Source of the DNA: CAXXIC01 sp049315325
Lineage (GTDB): Bacteria > Bacteroidota > Bacteroidia > Bacteroidales > UBA7332
Direction: 5' to 3'
NCBI GenBank assembly: GCA_049315325.1
Contig: JBMOKJ010000004.1
Coordinates: 62,001 to 126,000 of the forward strand
DNA length: 64,000 nucleotides
A program made the translations under genes and the position numbers. Positions 62,107 through 64,000 of the stretch are shown piece by piece (within the stretch, counting starts at the first letter, position 1; each line of letters opens with the position of its first letter). The notes below the pieces were generated by a model that was not told the origin of the DNA, did not search any database, and saw only the letters and a list, made by a program, of their open reading frames with translations.

Positions 62107-62700
62107 TTATACAAGGTGCAATTTATATTGACTTGGAATATAATTAAGACTTTTATTTCTTTCGGCAATTTTTTTAGCTGGTACTCCTCCTACAACTGTA
62201 TAAGGTGCTACATCCCTTGAAACCACTGCTCCTGCGGCAACAACAGCACCCTCACCTATGCTTACTCCAGGTAGTATAATGGCTCTGCTGCAAACCCATG
62301 CATAGTCGCCAATTGAAACTTTGTTTCCTATTGTTGAAAACTGAGGGTCATTATAATCGTGATGAAGAGTCCAAATCATAACATCAGATGCAATCGTAAC
62401 ATTTTTGCCTATTACTAATCCTTTTCTAGAATCAAGATTAACATTGAATCCAACAACTGATCCGCTACCTATATCTAATTTGGCGGGATTCCAAAATTGA
62501 CATCCTCTTTGAATTGCAATACTTTTATCAAGTGTAGCACCTTTCATTCTTAAAATAAAGAGTCTAAACCGATGTGAAGGAAATTTAGAAATAAACACAT
62601 TTAAAAAGTACATATTTATAGAATCTTGCCAAAGTAGTAACTCTCTGCGATACTTATGATAGGCATCGAAGCTTTTTACCAGAGATTTTATATAACTCAT
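62107..62700 (-). CDS. Acyltransferase with left-handed beta-helix (WcaF-like)
   Basis: A 197-residue hexapeptide acetyltransferase: HRFRLFILRMKGATLDKSIAIQRGCQFWNPAKLDIGSGSVVGFNVNLDSRKGLVIGKNVTIASDVMIWTLHHD, then IGDYAWVCSRAIILPGVSIGEGAVVAAGAVVSRDVAPYTVVGGVPAKKI. The HHD loop carries the expected catalytic His. It resembles WcaF/colanic-acid acetyltransferases. It is six bases from wzx and three from the next gene, so tightly co-transcribed. Confidence 0.88.
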   Translation of the reverse strand: MSYIKSLVKSFDAYHKYRRELLLWQDSINMYFLNVFISKFPSHRFRLFILRMKGATLDKSIAIQRGCQFWNPAKLDIGSGSVVGFNVNLDSRKGLVIGKNVTIASDVMIWTLHHDYNDPQFSTIGNKVSIGDYAWVCSRAIILPGVSIGEGAVVAAGAVVSRDVAPYTVVGGVPAKKIAERNKSLNYIPSQYKLHLV

Positions 62701-62702
62701 AA

Positions 62703-63719
62703 TTAACCTATTAAGTCTTTATTTAAAATATTTTTCAACAAATCACAAGAAAAGGTAGTAGAATGATTTCTTAAATATTCTTGATAATTGGTTAAGTGAT
62801 TTTTTCTAATATCATCATTTAAAAATTTATCTACAGTTTTTGCAAATTCGTTATAATTATTAATTTGCAAACAATACTTTTCCATTTCATAGTAATCCGT
62901 ATCCGAATTTTTTGGATATTGGCCCAAAACTACATTTCCAGAAGATATTAATTCGAGAAATCGAGGCGTAACCTGGTTAAAGCCATTCGCACCCTTTTTA
63001 GCAGGGTCAATACCTGGTGTGATGTAAAATGCAAATTTAGCTTCAGCCAACAATTTAGTATAATTTTCTCTCGAGAAATAGTCCTCTTTTAGTTCACCTC
63101 TTTTGTTTGAAATATAAACTGGTGTTTTATCTCTTAACTCTTGATATACATATTCAATTTGAGGGTGTTGTTTTTCATATTTCAAAACATATTCCCAAAA
63201 AGTAGGATTAACTCGACCAGCAAATAGGAAATCAATTTTTTTCTCAGAATGGATTCGTTCTTCTGAAATGTAATGATCTGGAAGGCTTAGTGGCAAATGA
63301 TATATCGTCAAAGGACAATTATTTTCTTTAAGAAAATCATAAACTTCTTTGCTCGATATGAATAGAAACCGACAATTGGCATGTGTTTTGTAAAATTCAG
63401 GTAAATCATCTTTTGAAAGCCAAAAATCTATGATTACAGGAATAATGTGCTTTAAGTTGCAGAGCAATAATTCTGTGCTCGCAGTCATTTTGAAATAAAG
63501 AGTGTAGTTTTTTATCGGACGGAGAGAATCTAACAAAAGAACTATATTCCTGAGTTTTAATCTATATAATTTGCGAATAATTGTATGATGTATTTGTTTA
63601 GCAAAATATATTTTGTATTGCAACCGTTCAGCAATAATATCCTCCCACTCAAACACAATTTGACCACTTCTAAAGTCCCATCTGTTACGCTCTGACAAAA
63701 ACCCTTTAATTTGCGACAT
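62703..63719 (-). CDS. Glycosyltransferase-like protein (GT-B, Glyco_trans_1_2 type)
   Basis: A 338-residue cytoplasmic protein. The second half has KKIDFLFAGRVNPTFWEYVLKYEKQ and ANGFNQVTPRFLELISSGNVVLGQYPKNSDTDYYEMEKYCLQINNYNEF, as in spore-maturation/CgeB-like glycosyltransferases. The first half has DFWLSKDDLPEFYKTHANCRFLFISSKEV. Substrate unknown. The family is recognised only by pattern. Confidence 0.7.
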   Translation of the reverse strand: MSQIKGFLSERNRWDFRSGQIVFEWEDIIAERLQYKIYFAKQIHHTIIRKLYRLKLRNIVLLLDSLRPIKNYTLYFKMTASTELLLCNLKHIIPVIIDFWLSKDDLPEFYKTHANCRFLFISSKEVYDFLKENNCPLTIYHLPLSLPDHYISEERIHSEKKIDFLFAGRVNPTFWEYVLKYEKQHPQIEYVYQELRDKTPVYISNKRGELKEDYFSRENYTKLLAEAKFAFYITPGIDPAKKGANGFNQVTPRFLELISSGNVVLGQYPKNSDTDYYEMEKYCLQINNYNEFAKTVDKFLNDDIRKNHLTNYQEYLRNHSTTFSCDLLKNILNKDLIG

Positions 63720-63741
63720 TAATAAAATTGGTTAATTTAAA

Positions 63742-64000
63742 CTATAATGTTTTTGCTAACTCGATGCTACTCTTGATACACACATCCATGTTGTAGTATT
63801 GCCATTCACCGAACCGCCCAATAGAATGAAGCCCAATCTTAGTTAAGTATTCTTTGATTAACGCAGTCGATTTTGGATAGTTTTCGTCAAACACGACATA
63901 CGCATGATTTGATGTGTTGTGGTCAAGTGGTTGAATAAGAAATGGGTCTTTAATCCCGTTTTCAATCATCTCTTCTTTTGAATGGTCGCCAATCACTTCT
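63742..64000 (-). CDS. C-terminal end of a FAD-dependent enzyme, UDP-galactopyranose mutase-like
   Basis: The frame is open to the right edge, so only about 85 residues of the C-terminus are visible. They include NHAYVVFDENYPKSTALIKEYLTKIGLHSIGRFGEWQYYNMDVCIKSSIELAKTL. The closing pattern G-R-F-x-E-W-x-Y-x-N-M-D-x-x-I/V-x-S resembles the FAD-contacting end of UDP-galactopyranose mutase and related amine-oxidase-fold proteins. The start is outside the window, and the family call is tentative. Confidence 0.6.
   Translation of the reverse strand, partial: EVIGDHSKEEMIENGIKDPFLIQPLDHNTSNHAYVVFDENYPKSTALIKEYLTKIGLHSIGRFGEWQYYNMDVCIKSSIELAKTL

Overview
The window looks like a chromosome segment of a Bacteroidota bacterium, probably order Bacteroidales and perhaps close to Paludibacter. 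The evidence is low-to-moderate GC, promoters of the Bacteroides type (TTTG, 19 bases, TAnnTTTG), almost no Shine-Dalgarno sequences, type IX secretion (T9SS) C-terminal sorting domains, a Wzi-type capsule protein, a CCDC81-HU/SPOR protein and a TonB-dependent receptor with a carboxypeptidase-regulatory-like N-terminus. The species assignment is inference. I saw no rRNA, CRISPR array, prophage or intact insertion sequence.

Layout. 0-9 kb: the end of an Lrp/AsnC regulator, a giant T9SS-exported protein with about 17 tandem PKD-like repeats, an 82-residue protein shaped like an exosortase substrate, and a divergent exosortase. 9-16 kb: a lone receiver protein, a hybrid histidine kinase and a TonB receptor, then tRNA-Lys. 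15-26 kb: housekeeping genes (nucleoside phosphorylase, PHP phosphatase, O6-alkylguanine methyltransferase, MltF-like transglycosylase, iron alcohol dehydrogenase, lgt, pheS, HU/SPOR protein, glutathione peroxidase, M13 peptidase). 26.4-26.85 kb: an unusual array of 21-bp repeats beside an outer-membrane barrel gene. 27.6-33.6 kb: a valine/isoleucine operon transcribed ilvD-ilvB-ilvN-ilvC. 33.7-38.9 kb: tRNA-Val, dprA, a thioesterase, a membrane protein with a dead-looking Nudix domain, a quinone-reductase-like flavoprotein and a Mur ligase. 38.9-64 kb: a long minus-strand surface-polysaccharide locus with Wzi, a sugar oxidoreductase, an epimerase/reductase, about six glycosyltransferases, O-acetyltransferases, two T9SS-exported esterases, a complete GDP-D-glycero-alpha-D-manno-heptose pathway (hddA, gmhA, hddC, gmhB), Wzy and Wzx, and a partial flavoenzyme at the edge.

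The strongest find is the leader of the ilv operon. A promoter with exact 19-bp spacing is followed by a 20-codon reading frame with six valine codons in a seven-codon stretch. Its stop codon overlaps one arm of an 8-bp antiterminator, and a 9-bp terminator hairpin with a T6 tract lies just before ilvD. All parts of a classical ribosome-mediated attenuator are present and correctly ordered.

Other points of interest are the exosortase with its miniature candidate substrate, a DUF3791/DUF3990 toxin-antitoxin-like pair inserted at the start of a sugar oxidoreductase gene with a 38-bp identical duplication on each side, the 21-bp tandem repeats, and a tRNA-Val whose anticodon loop has C at position 33. 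Several gene starts were moved downstream because a promoter -7 box lies on top of the longest possible start.
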